Positions 7,192-16,187 are shown, counted from the first letter of the stretch. The stretch: DNA of 64,000 nt from Streptomyces chartreusis (GCF_008704715.1 NZ_CP023689.1:9300001-9364000); one strand, 5' to 3'. The notes: generated from the letters alone by a model not told the origin. Translations and numbers: made by a program.

Positions 7192-8745
7192 GTGATGCCC
7201 GCGATGACCAGGAGAGCCCTGCTCGCCGGCTCGGCCGCGGGGGCCTCGGCCGCGCTGCTGCCGACCGCGTCCCCGGCCGCCGCGAAGCCCCGGAAAGCCG
7301 CCGCCACCTGCGCGAGCTACCGCGCCGAGTACCACTTCACGGTCCCTGACCAGTGGAAGAACGACCCGCAGCGCCCGGTCTGGATCGACGGCGAATACCA
7401 CTACTACTACCTGTACAACCCGGACTATTTCACCGGGGGAACCGCCGCAGGCACGGCCTGGCGCCTGGCCACCACGACCGACCTGGTCACCTTCCGGGAC
7501 CGGGGGATCGCCGTACCGAAGGACACCACCTCCAACGGCGACGTCTGGTCCGGTTCGGCGGTGGTCGACACGGAGAACACCGCGGGTTTCGGCGCGGGCG
7601 CGGTGATCGTCGTCGTCACCATGGCGCCGGACGAGGTGACACAGGCGCAGTACCTGTACTACTCGACCGACGGCGGCCGCACGTTCCGCAACCACGGCAC
7701 CGGGCCGGTGCTGGCGAACCCCGGTGTGCGGGACTTCCGCGACCCGAAGGTGATCCGCGACGAGGAGCGCGGCCGGTGGGTGATGACGCTCGCCGAGAAC
7801 GACAAGGTGGGCTTCTACCACTCCACCGACCTGAAGTCCTGGACGTACGTCAGTGGCTTCGTCAAGGGCGGCATCGGCGTCCTGGAGTGCCCGGACCTGT
7901 TCCGCATCACCGCAGGCGACGGCACCGTGAAGTGGGTGCTCGGCGTGAGCGCCAACGGCAAAGGGGCCGGGCTGCCGAACACGTACGCCTACTGGACGGG
8001 CTCCTTCGACGGCACCGCCTTCACCGCCGACGCCGACGACCCGCAGTGGCTCGACCACGGCTGGGACTGGTACGCCGCCGTCACCTTCGAAAGGCACCGC
8101 GGCGACGGCTCCGTCGACCCCGCCGTCCGCTACGCGATGGGCTGGCTGAACAACTGGGACTACGCGAACATCACGCCCACCATCGACTGCGACGGCTTCA
8201 ACGGCACCGACTCGATCGTCCGGCAGATCACCCTGAAGCGCTCCCCCTCCGGGACGTACTACCTGGCCTCACAACCGGTCGCGGCACTGGACGACCACGT
8301 CTCCCGCACGGTGCACCTCGGCGACCTGGAGGTCTCCGGCACCCGGGTGCTCGACCACCAGGGCACCGCCTACGAGGTGACCTGCGAGATCACCTGGGAC
8401 CAGCTCACCGGAGCCGGCCTCCAACTGCGCCGCTCGCCGGACGGCAGCCGCCACGTCGACGCCGGGATCTACCGCGACTACGCCTTCCTCAACCGCCGCC
8501 CCACCATGAACCCCGACGCGTCCGGCCGCTGGCAGGAGAGCCACAGCCCCTTCGACCCGGGCGCCCGCAGCGTGCGGCTTCGCATCCTGGTCGACCGCAC
8601 GTCCGTCGAGATGTTCGTGGACGACGGCCGCCACACACACTCCTCGGAGGTCTTCCCGTACCTGATCGACACCGGGCTCGCCCTGTTCACGATCGACGGC
8701 ACGGCGGTCTTCCGGGACGTGGTGATACGGGAGTTCTCCCCGTGA
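7192..8745 (+). CDS. secreted GH32-family enzyme (levanase/inulinase-like)
   Basis: A 517-residue family 32 protein with an export signal. Twin arginines (TRRALLAGS) are followed by a hydrophobic Ala-rich stretch and an Ala-X-Ala-type cleavage region around residues 26-30. The catalytic blocks are present in a divergent form: WKNDPQRP (nucleophile block, usually WMNDPNG), DFRDPKV (RDP block) and LECPDLF (acid/base block). A beta-sandwich follows to the end (VDRTSVEMFVDDGR). The start is GTG 7192 or ATG 7195, both served by GAGAGGAA at 7178-7185. It probably cleaves extracellular fructans into oligosaccharides for the adjacent importer, and it is divergent from that operon. Confidence 0.88.
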   Translation: MMPAMTRRALLAGSAAGASAALLPTASPAAAKPRKAAATCASYRAEYHFTVPDQWKNDPQRPVWIDGEYHYYYLYNPDYFTGGTAAGTAWRLATTTDLVTFRDRGIAVPKDTTSNGDVWSGSAVVDTENTAGFGAGAVIVVVTMAPDEVTQAQYLYYSTDGGRTFRNHGTGPVLANPGVRDFRDPKVIRDEERGRWVMTLAENDKVGFYHSTDLKSWTYVSGFVKGGIGVLECPDLFRITAGDGTVKWVLGVSANGKGAGLPNTYAYWTGSFDGTAFTADADDPQWLDHGWDWYAAVTFERHRGDGSVDPAVRYAMGWLNNWDYANITPTIDCDGFNGTDSIVRQITLKRSPSGTYYLASQPVAALDDHVSRTVHLGDLEVSGTRVLDHQGTAYEVTCEITWDQLTGAGLQLRRSPDGSRHVDAGIYRDYAFLNRRPTMNPDASGRWQESHSPFDPGARSVRLRILVDRTSVEMFVDDGRHTHSSEVFPYLIDTGLALFTIDGTAVFRDVVIREFSP

Positions 8746-8828
8746 CACGGCGCTGATGGCTGCCGGGCTGTCCCTCCGCCCGGGCCCTGTCGCCACGTCC
8801 GCCGAACGCTGTCACGATCTTCCTGGAA

Positions 8829-8848
8829 CCGGCTCTGAACGGAGCCGG
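8829..8848. terminator. hairpin after the secreted GH32 gene, possible terminator
   Basis: Perfect 7-bp inverted repeat CCGGCTC / GAGCCGG around a six-base loop (TGAACG), 84 bases after the GH32 stop and 26 bases before the dioxygenase start. There is no T-run, as is common for Streptomyces terminators. It could alternatively be a regulatory dyad for the next gene. Confidence 0.4.
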
Positions 8849-8873
8849 CGCGGGCGAGCGACGGAGCGTGCGG

Positions 8874-9848
8874 ATGACGAGGGACAGGGCCGACGGGGAC
8901 GGGGCGGAGCAGGCCGTGGGGATCGAGGTGCATCCGGTCGCCGGGCACATCGGCGCGGAGATCACGGGCGTCGACCTGGCCGGTGAGCCGGCCGACGCCG
9001 TGGTCGCCGCGATCCGGGCGGCGGTGCTGCGCTGGAAGGTCGTGTTCTTCCGGGGGCAGCGGCTGGACCACGCCGGGCATGTCGCGTTCGCGCGGCGGTT
9101 CGGGGAGCCGGTCGTCCTGCGCAAGCGGGGCAGCGCGTCCCCGGCGGAATTCCCCGAGGTCGAGACGACCGCCGACCGGCTCGAACTGGGCGGGAAGTTC
9201 GGCATGGAGCACGACGAATGGCTGCGCCGACGCCGGCACACCCTGCTGCGCGGCTGGCACTGCGACCACGGCGCCCGTATCGACCCGCCCGCCGCGACGA
9301 TCCTGCGCGCCGAGACCGTACCTCCGTACGGCGGCGACACGACCTGGTCGAACCTGGCGGCCGCCTACGCCGGACTCTCCGGCCCGGTACGGGAGTTCGT
9401 GGACGGCCTGCGCGCCGAGCACCGCCTCGGCGTCGGCTATCAGCCCCGGCCCGGCGACGACGCCTACGTCCGCCATCTCCTGGACCATCAGGTCGCCTCG
9501 CTGCATCCGCTGGTGCGCGTCCATCCGGAGACGGGCGAGCGGGTGCTCTACGTCAACGGCTACTACGTCGAGCAGATCGCCGACCTCTCGCGCGCCGAGA
9601 GCGGCGCCGTCCTGGAGATGCTGCTGGAGCAGGCGGTACGGCCCGAGTACACGGTCCGCTTCCGCTGGGAGCCCGGCAGCGTGGCCTTCTGGGACAACCG
9701 GGCCACCATCCACCTCGCCCCCGGCGACAACGCCCACCTCGACTTCCCCCGGACCATGCACCGCGTCATGCTCACCGGGGACGTACCGGTGGGCGTGGAC
9801 GGCAAGCCGTCGGAGCCGGTCGTCGGGACCGAGGTGGGGCGCTGGTAG
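8874..9848 (+). CDS. TauD/TfdA-family Fe(II)/2-oxoglutarate dioxygenase
   Basis: A 324-residue alpha-ketoglutarate-dependent oxygenase. The facial triad is visible as WHCDHG (His-X-Asp) near residue 122 and the distal His in RTMHRVML near residue 298. The arginine just before that His would bind 2-oxoglutarate. An early conserved patch reads WKVVFFRGQ. The ATG at 8874 is preferred over the GTG at 8868 because GGAG (8863-8866) is seven bases away from it. The closest known activities are taurine, alkylsulfonate and aryloxyacetate oxygenation; the true substrate is not evident. It is not clearly in an operon with its neighbours. Confidence 0.9.
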   Translation: MTRDRADGDGAEQAVGIEVHPVAGHIGAEITGVDLAGEPADAVVAAIRAAVLRWKVVFFRGQRLDHAGHVAFARRFGEPVVLRKRGSASPAEFPEVETTADRLELGGKFGMEHDEWLRRRRHTLLRGWHCDHGARIDPPAATILRAETVPPYGGDTTWSNLAAAYAGLSGPVREFVDGLRAEHRLGVGYQPRPGDDAYVRHLLDHQVASLHPLVRVHPETGERVLYVNGYYVEQIADLSRAESGAVLEMLLEQAVRPEYTVRFRWEPGSVAFWDNRATIHLAPGDNAHLDFPRTMHRVMLTGDVPVGVDGKPSEPVVGTEVGRW

Positions 9849-9881
9849 CGGACGTACGGCCGGGGGGTTCGGGCCTCGGGC

Positions 9882-10760
9882 TCAGCGGGCGAGCAGGTCC
9901 CGCAGCGCCTTCGCGATGTCGTCCGGCGCCTCCTCGGCCATGAAGTGACCGCAGGTGACGGTGGCGTGCCGCAGATCAGGCGCCCAAGTCCGCCACAACC
10001 CGGCGGCATCGAAGCCGAGCGCCGCGCCCCAGTCCTGCTGGAGCACGCCGACCGGCATCCGCAGCGTGCTTCCCGCGTCCCGGTCGGCCCGGTCGTGCTC
10101 GATGTCGATGCCGGCCGACGCCCGGTAGTCCGCGACGATCGACGGCACCGCCTCACGGCAGGCGGCGAGATAGGCGGCGCGGACGTCGTCCGGGACGGCG
10201 GCCCGGTCGGTCGTCCAGATGTCCAGGAAGTGGCCGAAGAAGTCGTCCGGGGCGGCACCGATCATGCGCTCGGGCAGGCCGGGCGGCTGGGCCATCAGAT
10301 AGAGGTGGAAACCCACGGCGGCGGTGACGCCGTGCATGACCTCCCACATGTCCAGCGTCGGCAGGACGTCGAGACACGCCAGGTGGGTGACCGTGTCGGG
10401 ATGGTCGAGCCCGGCGCGGAAGGCCACGAGGGCGCCGCGGTCGTGCCCGGCGAGGGCGAAGCGCTCGTGCCCCAGTTCACGCGCCAGGGCCACGATGTCC
10501 GCGGCCATGGTCCGCTTGGCGTAGACGGAGCCGTCGGTCTCCGCCGGCTTGTCGCTGGCGCCGTAGCCGCGCAGGTCCGGGCAGATCACCGTGTGGTCGA
10601 CGGCGAGGTCGGCGGCCACGTGCCGCCACATCAGGTGGGTCTGCGGAAAGCCGTGCAGCAGGACGACGGGCGGTCCGGAGCCGCCCACGGCCGTGTGCAG
10701 GGACACTCCGTCGGCGACGGGGACGCGGTGATGTTCGAAACCGGGGATGACAGGAGGCAC
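9882..10760 (-). CDS. alpha/beta-hydrolase of the haloacetate dehalogenase/epoxide hydrolase group
   Basis: A 292-residue alpha/beta hydrolase. It has HGFPQ (oxyanion loop) near residue 36 and the nucleophile elbow GHDRGA with Asp as nucleophile. An acidic residue is in the core, and the catalytic His is in CGHFMAEE near the end. The GHDRG elbow and HGFPQT resemble fluoroacetate dehalogenases, but soluble epoxide hydrolases share this architecture. The gene converges on the dioxygenase and appears monocistronic. The substrate is unknown. Confidence 0.85.
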   Translation of the reverse strand: MPPVIPGFEHHRVPVADGVSLHTAVGGSGPPVVLLHGFPQTHLMWRHVAADLAVDHTVICPDLRGYGASDKPAETDGSVYAKRTMAADIVALARELGHERFALAGHDRGALVAFRAGLDHPDTVTHLACLDVLPTLDMWEVMHGVTAAVGFHLYLMAQPPGLPERMIGAAPDDFFGHFLDIWTTDRAAVPDDVRAAYLAACREAVPSIVADYRASAGIDIEHDRADRDAGSTLRMPVGVLQQDWGAALGFDAAGLWRTWAPDLRHATVTCGHFMAEEAPDDIAKALRDLLAR

Positions 10761-10863
10761 GGCGGCTCCGCTCCTTCCGAGAGGCGGGATCTTGTTCCTC
10801 GATCCTCCCCGGGGCCGATGAGCAACGAATGAGCAGCGGCGCCCCGTGCCTGCGCCCGCGCTG

Positions 10864-11157
10864 TCAGTCCCGCTCGGGCTCGGCCGGAGTGCCGGCGCGG
10901 CGCCGGGTCAGCACCGCGCCCACCAGGATCACCACACCGATGGCGACCACCTTGGCGGCCTGGTACACGCCGGTCGCCAGGTTCTCCGGGGTGAGCGGCA
11001 GCCATCCGAGCCCCAGCGCCGGAGCGACGACGGCCCACGCCGCCGCGAGCACCCCGACGACGATCAGCGTCACGGCCCCTCGTGTTCCGAGCCCGGCCCA
11101 CCAGGGCTCCGAGAGGTGGTCCCGCTCGTCGATCCGCTCAACGTCCTTGTCGGCCAT
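10864..11157 (-). CDS. small hypothetical membrane protein with two membrane spans
   Basis: A 97-residue protein with an acidic N-terminus (MADKDVERIDERD). It has two hydrophobic segments (about residues 26-50, TLIVVGVLAAAWAVVAPALGL, and 64-82, VVAIGVVILVGAVL), then an Arg-rich, polar tail. ATG 11157 is chosen because AGGAG lies eight bases upstream; the longer frame to 11187 lacks such a site. No recognised family; similar small membrane proteins are common in Streptomyces. Confidence 0.65.
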   Translation of the reverse strand: MADKDVERIDERDHLSEPWWAGLGTRGAVTLIVVGVLAAAWAVVAPALGLGWLPLTPENLATGVYQAAKVVAIGVVILVGAVLTRRRAGTPAEPERD

Positions 11158-11272
11158 GGTCCGTACTCCTGTGAGTGTCGTGGTCACCGGGGAAGACGCG
11201 GGTGGAGGTGCGGGAGTTCACCGCGCGGCCGACGTGATCGTCGCGAGCCGCGGCGACTTATCTTGGAACCTC

Positions 11273-11303
11273 CACGGATCACCCGTTCCGTCGGTGATCC
11301 GTG
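11273..11303. promoter_or_regulatory. strong inverted repeat upstream of the SARP regulator
   Basis: Perfect 11-bp arms CACGGATCACC / GGTGATCCGTG separated by nine bases, ending 28 bases before the SARP start codon. It lies in the divergent region between the small membrane protein and the SARP gene. It may be a dimeric-repressor operator, a leader hairpin in the SARP mRNA, or the terminator of something upstream. No T-run follows it. Confidence 0.55.
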
Positions 11304-11331
11304 AGCGTGACGGCGACGAAGGTGGAGGGCG

Positions 11332-13602
11332 GTGGCGGACATGAGCCCGGCAGACGTGCCCCCCGGCCTCGGTGTGCTCGGGCCGGTGACCGCCTGGGAC
11401 AGGGACGGGAACACGATCGCCCTGAAGGGGCCCCGGCACCGCTCGGTGCTGGCCCGCCTGATCGTCGCCCGCGGCCGCGTCGTGCCCGTCGCCCATCTGG
11501 TCGACGACCTCTGGGACGACCCGCCCGCCGACCCCGTGGGCGCCCTGCGCACCTTCGTCGCCGCCCTGCGCCGCGCCCTCGAACCCGACCGCTCGCCCCG
11601 CACCCCGGCCCGGCTGCTCGTCACCGAGGGCCCGGGCTACGCCCTGCGCGTCCCCACGGACGGGGTCGACGCCTGGTGGTTCGAGCGGGCCGTCGCCGAC
11701 GCCGGAAAGCTGCCGCCCGAAGAGGCGACCGTACGGCTGGACGAGTCGCTCGGCCGATGGCGCGGCCCCGCCTACGCGGAGTTCGCGGAGCAGCCGTGGG
11801 CCCGGGCCGACAGCCGCCGCCTGACCGAGCTTCGGCTGCACGCCGTGGAACTGCGGGCCGAGGCGCTGATGTCACTCGGGGAGGCCGACCGGGCCGCCGC
11901 GGACCTCCGTGCGCACGGCGCCGAGCACCCGTGGCGCGAGAACGCCTGGCGCCTGCTCGCCCTGGCCCTGTACCGCACGGGCCGCCAGGCCGACGCGCTG
12001 GAGGTACTGCGCGGGGCACGGACGCTGCTCGCCGATCAGCTGGGGATCGATCCGGGGCCTGGGCTGCGGGCGCTGGAGGAGGACATTCTTCAGCAGGCCG
12101 CTCATCTTGGGCGGGGTGACCGGCCGGCCTGGGCCGGTCGGCCGGGTCAGGCCGGCCGTCGGGCTCGGGGCGGGCACCTTGCCGGTGACGGCGCCTCAGG
12201 TCAGGCCGACCGTCTTTCCCAGGCCGAGGACAGTGCCCGGAGCGTAGCCGCTGCCCAGGCCGACGAGCGTGCCCGGCCCGCTGCCTCTACGCAGGCCGAC
12301 CACAGTGCCCGGACCGCCGACCCCGCCCAGCCCGACCGCCACCCACCAGCCGACCGAACCGCCCGCCCCGGCGAAACCCCCGCATCGGCCAACCCCGCCG
12401 GGCGGGTCTGGGAGCAGGTCGCCGCCGCCTATGACCGCACCGTCGCCCCCGACGCCCGTGCCCGTCTGGAGTCGACCACCGGTCTGCTGCGCAACCTCGC
12501 GGTGACCGGCGGCAGTGGGCTGCTGGCCGCCCGCGAGCACCGGGTCGCGGCCGTCGCCGCCGCCGAGGAACTGGGCGACCCCGAGCTGACCGCCAGGGTC
12601 ATCGGCGCCTACGACGTCCCGGCGATCTGGACCCGCCTCGACGACCCGGAGCAGGCGGCACAGGTCGTCGCCGCGGCCGAGCGCACCCTCACCGCCCTGT
12701 CCTCGACCGCGCACGGACACGCCGCCACCCCCGCCGCCCACGAGGCGGACAAGGCCAGGTTGCTCGCCACGATCGCCCTGGAGTCGCGCGGCACCCGGCT
12801 CGCCCGCGGCCCGCAGGCCGCCCGCCGGGCGGAGGAGATCGCGCGCCGCCTGGACGATCCGGCCCTTCTGGCGTTCGCCCTCAACGCCGGCTTCATGCAG
12901 ACCTTCGACCGCACCGGGCTTGCGCCCCGCCGTGACGGAATCGGCGCCGAGTTGGTCGCACTCTCCGCCCGCCACGGCCTGTCCACGTTCGAGACCCTCG
13001 GCCACCTCGTCCGTCTCCAGGCCCGCAGCGCCCTCGGGGACTTCACCACCGCCGACCACCACGCGGTCGCCGCCGACGCCCTCGCCGTACGGCACGAACG
13101 TCCTCTCGTGGGCGTGTTCACCCGCTGGTACGCCGCACTGAGACTCGACACCACCGGCCGGGCACCGGCGACCGAGGTGGAGGCGGCCTACCGGGACGCG
13201 GCCGCCCTGTTGGGCGGAGCCGGCATGCCGGGCCTGGCCCACGGCCTGCTCCCGCTCGCCCTGCTCTGCCTGCGCCTGCGCCGTACCCTGCCGCTCGACT
13301 TCGACGACCACACGGACTGGGGCCCCTACGCCCCCTGGGCGCATCCCCTGCTCCTGCTCGACCGGGGCCGTCGCAGCGAGGCGGCCGAGGCCCTGCACGC
13401 GACGCCCGAGCCACCGCGCGACCTCCTTCAAGAAGCCCTGTGGTGCCTCACCGCGCAGGCGGCGGTGGCTCTCGGCGACCGGCGGACCATGGCCCGCGCG
13501 CACGCCGCCCTCACCCCGGCGGCGAACGAACTGGCGGGCGCGGGCAGCGGGTTGCTCACCCTGGGGCCGGTCGTGGGATACCTGGAGCTGTGCTCCGGCT
13601 AG
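11332..13602 (+). CDS. SARP-family (AfsR/DnrI-like) transcriptional regulator with large C-terminal helical domain
   Basis: A 756-residue pathway-type activator. Residues about 12-90 form an OmpR-like winged helix (LGVLGPVTAWDRDG, GYALRV). Residues about 95-245 form the bacterial transcriptional activation domain (VDAWWFERAV, WRENAWRLLALALYRTGRQADAL, LGIDPGPGLRALE). A low-complexity linker built of degenerate QAD-plus-AR repeats (about residues 258-345) follows. The last 400 residues are an alpha-helical, TPR-like region without a P-loop, so this is not an NB-ARC-containing AfsR. The GTG at 11332 has GGAGG close upstream; ATG 11341 is the alternative. Its place beside the prenyl-synthase fusion and the NRPS-PKS suggests it controls cluster A. 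Confidence 0.88.
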   Translation: MADMSPADVPPGLGVLGPVTAWDRDGNTIALKGPRHRSVLARLIVARGRVVPVAHLVDDLWDDPPADPVGALRTFVAALRRALEPDRSPRTPARLLVTEGPGYALRVPTDGVDAWWFERAVADAGKLPPEEATVRLDESLGRWRGPAYAEFAEQPWARADSRRLTELRLHAVELRAEALMSLGEADRAAADLRAHGAEHPWRENAWRLLALALYRTGRQADALEVLRGARTLLADQLGIDPGPGLRALEEDILQQAAHLGRGDRPAWAGRPGQAGRRARGGHLAGDGASGQADRLSQAEDSARSVAAAQADERARPAASTQADHSARTADPAQPDRHPPADRTARPGETPASANPAGRVWEQVAAAYDRTVAPDARARLESTTGLLRNLAVTGGSGLLAAREHRVAAVAAAEELGDPELTARVIGAYDVPAIWTRLDDPEQAAQVVAAAERTLTALSSTAHGHAATPAAHEADKARLLATIALESRGTRLARGPQAARRAEEIARRLDDPALLAFALNAGFMQTFDRTGLAPRRDGIGAELVALSARHGLSTFETLGHLVRLQARSALGDFTTADHHAVAADALAVRHERPLVGVFTRWYAALRLDTTGRAPATEVEAAYRDAAALLGGAGMPGLAHGLLPLALLCLRLRRTLPLDFDDHTDWGPYAPWAHPLLLLDRGRRSEAAEALHATPEPPRDLLQEALWCLTAQAAVALGDRRTMARAHAALTPAANELAGAGSGLLTLGPVVGYLELCSG

Positions 13603-13663
13603 CCCTGGAGCTAGCCCTGGACCTGTGTTCCGGCCAGGCCCGGAGCTGTGTTCCGGCTAAGCC
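13582..13663. repeat. degenerate direct repeats covering the convergent gene ends
   Basis: Three near-copies of a 23-24 bp unit (13582-13604, 13617-13640, 13641-13663) plus a 12-bp partial copy (13605-13616). Each full copy contains CTGTG(C/T)TCCGGC. The first copy encodes the last residues and TAG stop of the SARP gene. The last copy holds the TAG stop of the prenyl-synthase fusion on the other strand. Each full copy also contains a short stem (GGAG...CTCC or CCGGA...TCCGG). Confidence 0.6.
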
Positions 13664-15915
13664 GGGACGTGGGCGTGGACGTGGTCGTTCTCGGGCCCGC
13701 GCTGCGCCGCGTACCAGCCGAGGGCGCGCGCCATCGCCTTGTGGAGCGTGTGGGGGAGCAGCGGATCGAGCACCTCCCAGGTGCGGTCGACCATGTCCCG
13801 CGCTTCCCCGAGACACACCGTGAGGGCACCGCAGGACATCAACAGCTCGGCGGCGTCCGCGACATCGGCCTCCGAACGGACCTGGATGGCCCGTTGCAGC
13901 CGACGGCGGTCGTGCCCGTTGAGCAGCCCGATGGCGTGCGCCACCGGGTAGGTGACGGTCCCGTTGATCAGGTCCAGGGCCGGCGTACGCACGACGACGC
14001 CCTGCCGGTACGCGGCCGGCGTCGCCATGCCGTACAGGTCGGCGACGTCGTCGCTGATCTGGTAGGCGAGCCCGACGTTCTCGAAGTAGTCGCAGATCGC
14101 GGCGAGTTGGGCCTCGTCGGCGCCGCCGAGGATGGCGGCGACCTCGGCGGTGCTGCGCACGAGCATGCCGGTCTTGAGGCGGTGGGTGGTGCGGATCTGC
14201 TCCAGCAGGGCCGTGGGGTCGCCGGACTCGATGGCCTCGTCGAAGGTGGCGTGATGCCCGGCGAGGTCGAGGGCCTGCCCGGCGTGCGCCGCCCGCATGG
14301 CCCGTAGATACAGCTGGTAGACGCGCAGCATGGTGGCCGCGTCGGCCTGGGGCACACGCTGGAGCAGCGGGTCGAAGGTGTAGTAGCCGAGCGTGCCGGC
14401 GGTGATCGCGGCGGCGGTGCCGAACACCTCGTGGACGCAGGGCAGTCCGCGCCGCGTGGTCGAGCCGTCCTGGACGTCGTCGATGACCAGGGCCGAGGTG
14501 TGGAGGATCTCGGTGGCGGCGGTGAGCGCCCGGTAGGGCTCGGGGTCGGTGTCCAGCAGACACAGCACGCTGCCCGCGACATACGCGCGCCAGGAGCGCC
14601 CCGGCATGTTCAGCAGATGCAGCACCGGCGCGGCAAGGGCCTGGTGGAGCCGGGCGTGGGCGGTGGAGTCGAGCCGCGTTCCGTCGTGCGTGCCCGCGAG
14701 GAGGTCGACGCCGGCGATGTCCGCCGCGGTGTCCGGATAGACCGCGGAGGCCTCGGCACGGGCGATGCCGTGCCCGCGGCGCATATAGCCCTCGATATCG
14801 TCGATGGTGTTGTTCGGGATGGTCCGCAGCACGGCCTTTCCTTCGGCGGGCAGGCCGTTCATCGTGCCGCGCGCGGTCGCCGGGCTCTCCCGGAACGCGC
14901 GGCCGACGATGAACGTACGGACCTCGTGCCGGTCCTGAGGAGCGGTGACGTCCAGCTGCAGGTCCAGGTCCGGGACGTTCAGCCGTGCCGCGGTCGGATA
15001 CGTGTTGAGCGTGGCCAGCGAGGTCCAGTGCCGCAGCGGTTCCCAGGACATCTCGTGATGGCTGACGGTGCCGTCGGGGGCGACGGCGGTCGCGCGGGCG
15101 GGTACCGCCGAGCCGGTGTCCGGGGACTCGGGGAGGTGCGCGGTCGCGCTGATCTCCCAGCCGTTGTCGAGGTGGAGGCCCGCCCACGTCCAGGTGTGCC
15201 CGGCCAGGACCGGCGTCTGCGGGCCGGATTCGTCGCCCGTCTGCCGACCGTGCTGGAACCAGGCCCGACCCACGACCCGCTGCGTCGTGCCCTCGCCCGA
15301 ACGCAGGGTGCCCTGCACATCCAGCCGCGGCAGGAACTGCGACGCGAAACCGCCCCCGTCGCCCTCGGCCGCGGCCGGTTTCACCGGCTTCAGCAGCAGC
15401 TCGAACCGCGCCCCTTCCCGGAAGGCCAGCCGGAAGCTCCCGTCGTCCTCGCGACGCAGACTCGCCACATCGCCCACGCGGAGGTCCAGCCCGTCGGGAG
15501 CCTCGGTCACCGGCTCCCGCAGCAGCCGGTCCGGCAGCAGCGGGCCCTGCTCCAGAGCCTCGGACAACGTCCTGCGGACCCGCGGGTCCAGCAACTCGTC
15601 GGAGTCGATGGTGCGGCGGAGCGCCCGCAGCGCGGCCGGCGTGATCCAGGTGCCGTAGGACATGCCTTCGGGGCCATGGTGCAGGACGTACAGGCGATGG
15701 CCGGGACCGGCGTCCGGGTCGCCCGCGTCGCGGTGCCGGAGCAGGCCGACCGCCCAGGTGTGTTCCGCGCCGTCCTCGTCACGCAGATGTCCGGTCAGAT
15801 ACCAGCTCTCGGCGCCGGCCGACGGGTGCGCACCGCCGAAGGGCAGCGCGCCGGGGGGTGAGTGCGGTGTCGGGGCAGAGGGCTGCTTCTCGGCGGAAGA
15901 CGCGGGGGAGATCAC
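13657..15915 (-). CDS. fusion of CrtC/AttH-type lipocalin domain with polyprenyl diphosphate synthase
   Basis: A 752-residue two-domain protein. Residues about 30-365 look like the AttH/CrtC lipocalin-like family, with SWYLTGHLRDEDG, a central LDVQGTLRSGEG and WAGLHLDNGWEIS. This family includes carotenoid 1,2-hydratases and fungal decalin-forming pericyclases. Residues about 370-740 are a trans-isoprenyl diphosphate synthase: first Asp-rich motif DDVQD (479-483) with downstream TTRRG, and second motif DDVAD (622-626). The second domain should condense isoprenyl diphosphates, and the first may hydrate or cyclise the product. The GTG start at 15915 lies inside a small dyad (15903-15920) with a poor ribosome site, so a different or leaderless start is possible. 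The gene is divergent from the NRPS-PKS and convergent with the SARP gene, which suggests shared control. Confidence 0.85.
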   Translation of the reverse strand: MISPASSAEKQPSAPTPHSPPGALPFGGAHPSAGAESWYLTGHLRDEDGAEHTWAVGLLRHRDAGDPDAGPGHRLYVLHHGPEGMSYGTWITPAALRALRRTIDSDELLDPRVRRTLSEALEQGPLLPDRLLREPVTEAPDGLDLRVGDVASLRREDDGSFRLAFREGARFELLLKPVKPAAAEGDGGGFASQFLPRLDVQGTLRSGEGTTQRVVGRAWFQHGRQTGDESGPQTPVLAGHTWTWAGLHLDNGWEISATAHLPESPDTGSAVPARATAVAPDGTVSHHEMSWEPLRHWTSLATLNTYPTAARLNVPDLDLQLDVTAPQDRHEVRTFIVGRAFRESPATARGTMNGLPAEGKAVLRTIPNNTIDDIEGYMRRGHGIARAEASAVYPDTAADIAGVDLLAGTHDGTRLDSTAHARLHQALAAPVLHLLNMPGRSWRAYVAGSVLCLLDTDPEPYRALTAATEILHTSALVIDDVQDGSTTRRGLPCVHEVFGTAAAITAGTLGYYTFDPLLQRVPQADAATMLRVYQLYLRAMRAAHAGQALDLAGHHATFDEAIESGDPTALLEQIRTTHRLKTGMLVRSTAEVAAILGGADEAQLAAICDYFENVGLAYQISDDVADLYGMATPAAYRQGVVVRTPALDLINGTVTYPVAHAIGLLNGHDRRRLQRAIQVRSEADVADAAELLMSCGALTVCLGEARDMVDRTWEVLDPLLPHTLHKAMARALGWYAAQRGPENDHVHAHVPA

Positions 15916-15920
15916 CCCCG
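15903..15920. promoter_or_regulatory. small inverted repeat over the start of the prenyl-synthase fusion
   Basis: CGGGGG-AGATCA-CCCCCG, with 6-bp arms and a six-base centre, spanning the predicted GTG start (15915) on the minus strand. It could hide the start codon in an mRNA hairpin or bind a regulator. Confidence 0.35.
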
Positions 15921-16187
15921 CACCCTAGAAGCCCGATACCTGCCACTCGGTGACCATTAGCCGGATTCTCGCCTCATCGGATGAACCGGGACACCGATCA
16001 GGAGCAACGCCGTGCCCGAGAAGCGGCGCCTGCGCTGTCCGGCCCGCGGCCCGCCCGCCGCGCCGGTGAACCGACGGGCGAAACTCGTCGTCGTACAGAT
16101 GAATGATCGACACGCTCACGCCGGGTACTCGACGCCGGCAGGAGCGCGCCCGCGGGCCCTCGCCCCGTGCGACGAGGAAGGAAGCGC
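15916..16187. promoter_or_regulatory. divergent intergenic region between the prenyl fusion and the NRPS-PKS
   Basis: These 272 bases must carry the promoters for both large genes of cluster A. I see no clear -35/-10 pair. A GTG at 16012 with AGGAG seven bases upstream would open a 98-residue frame that runs into the NRPS gene. Its composition is Arg/Pro/Ala-rich and it resembles nothing I know, so I do not call it. The NRPS ribosome site (AGGAAGGA, 16175-16182) is at the right edge. Confidence 0.4.

Noticed and set aside
15925..16119. A 64-residue minus-strand frame upstream of the prenyl-synthase fusion.
   Set aside because: No ribosome site, no recognisable domain, and it fills the region needed for divergent promoters.
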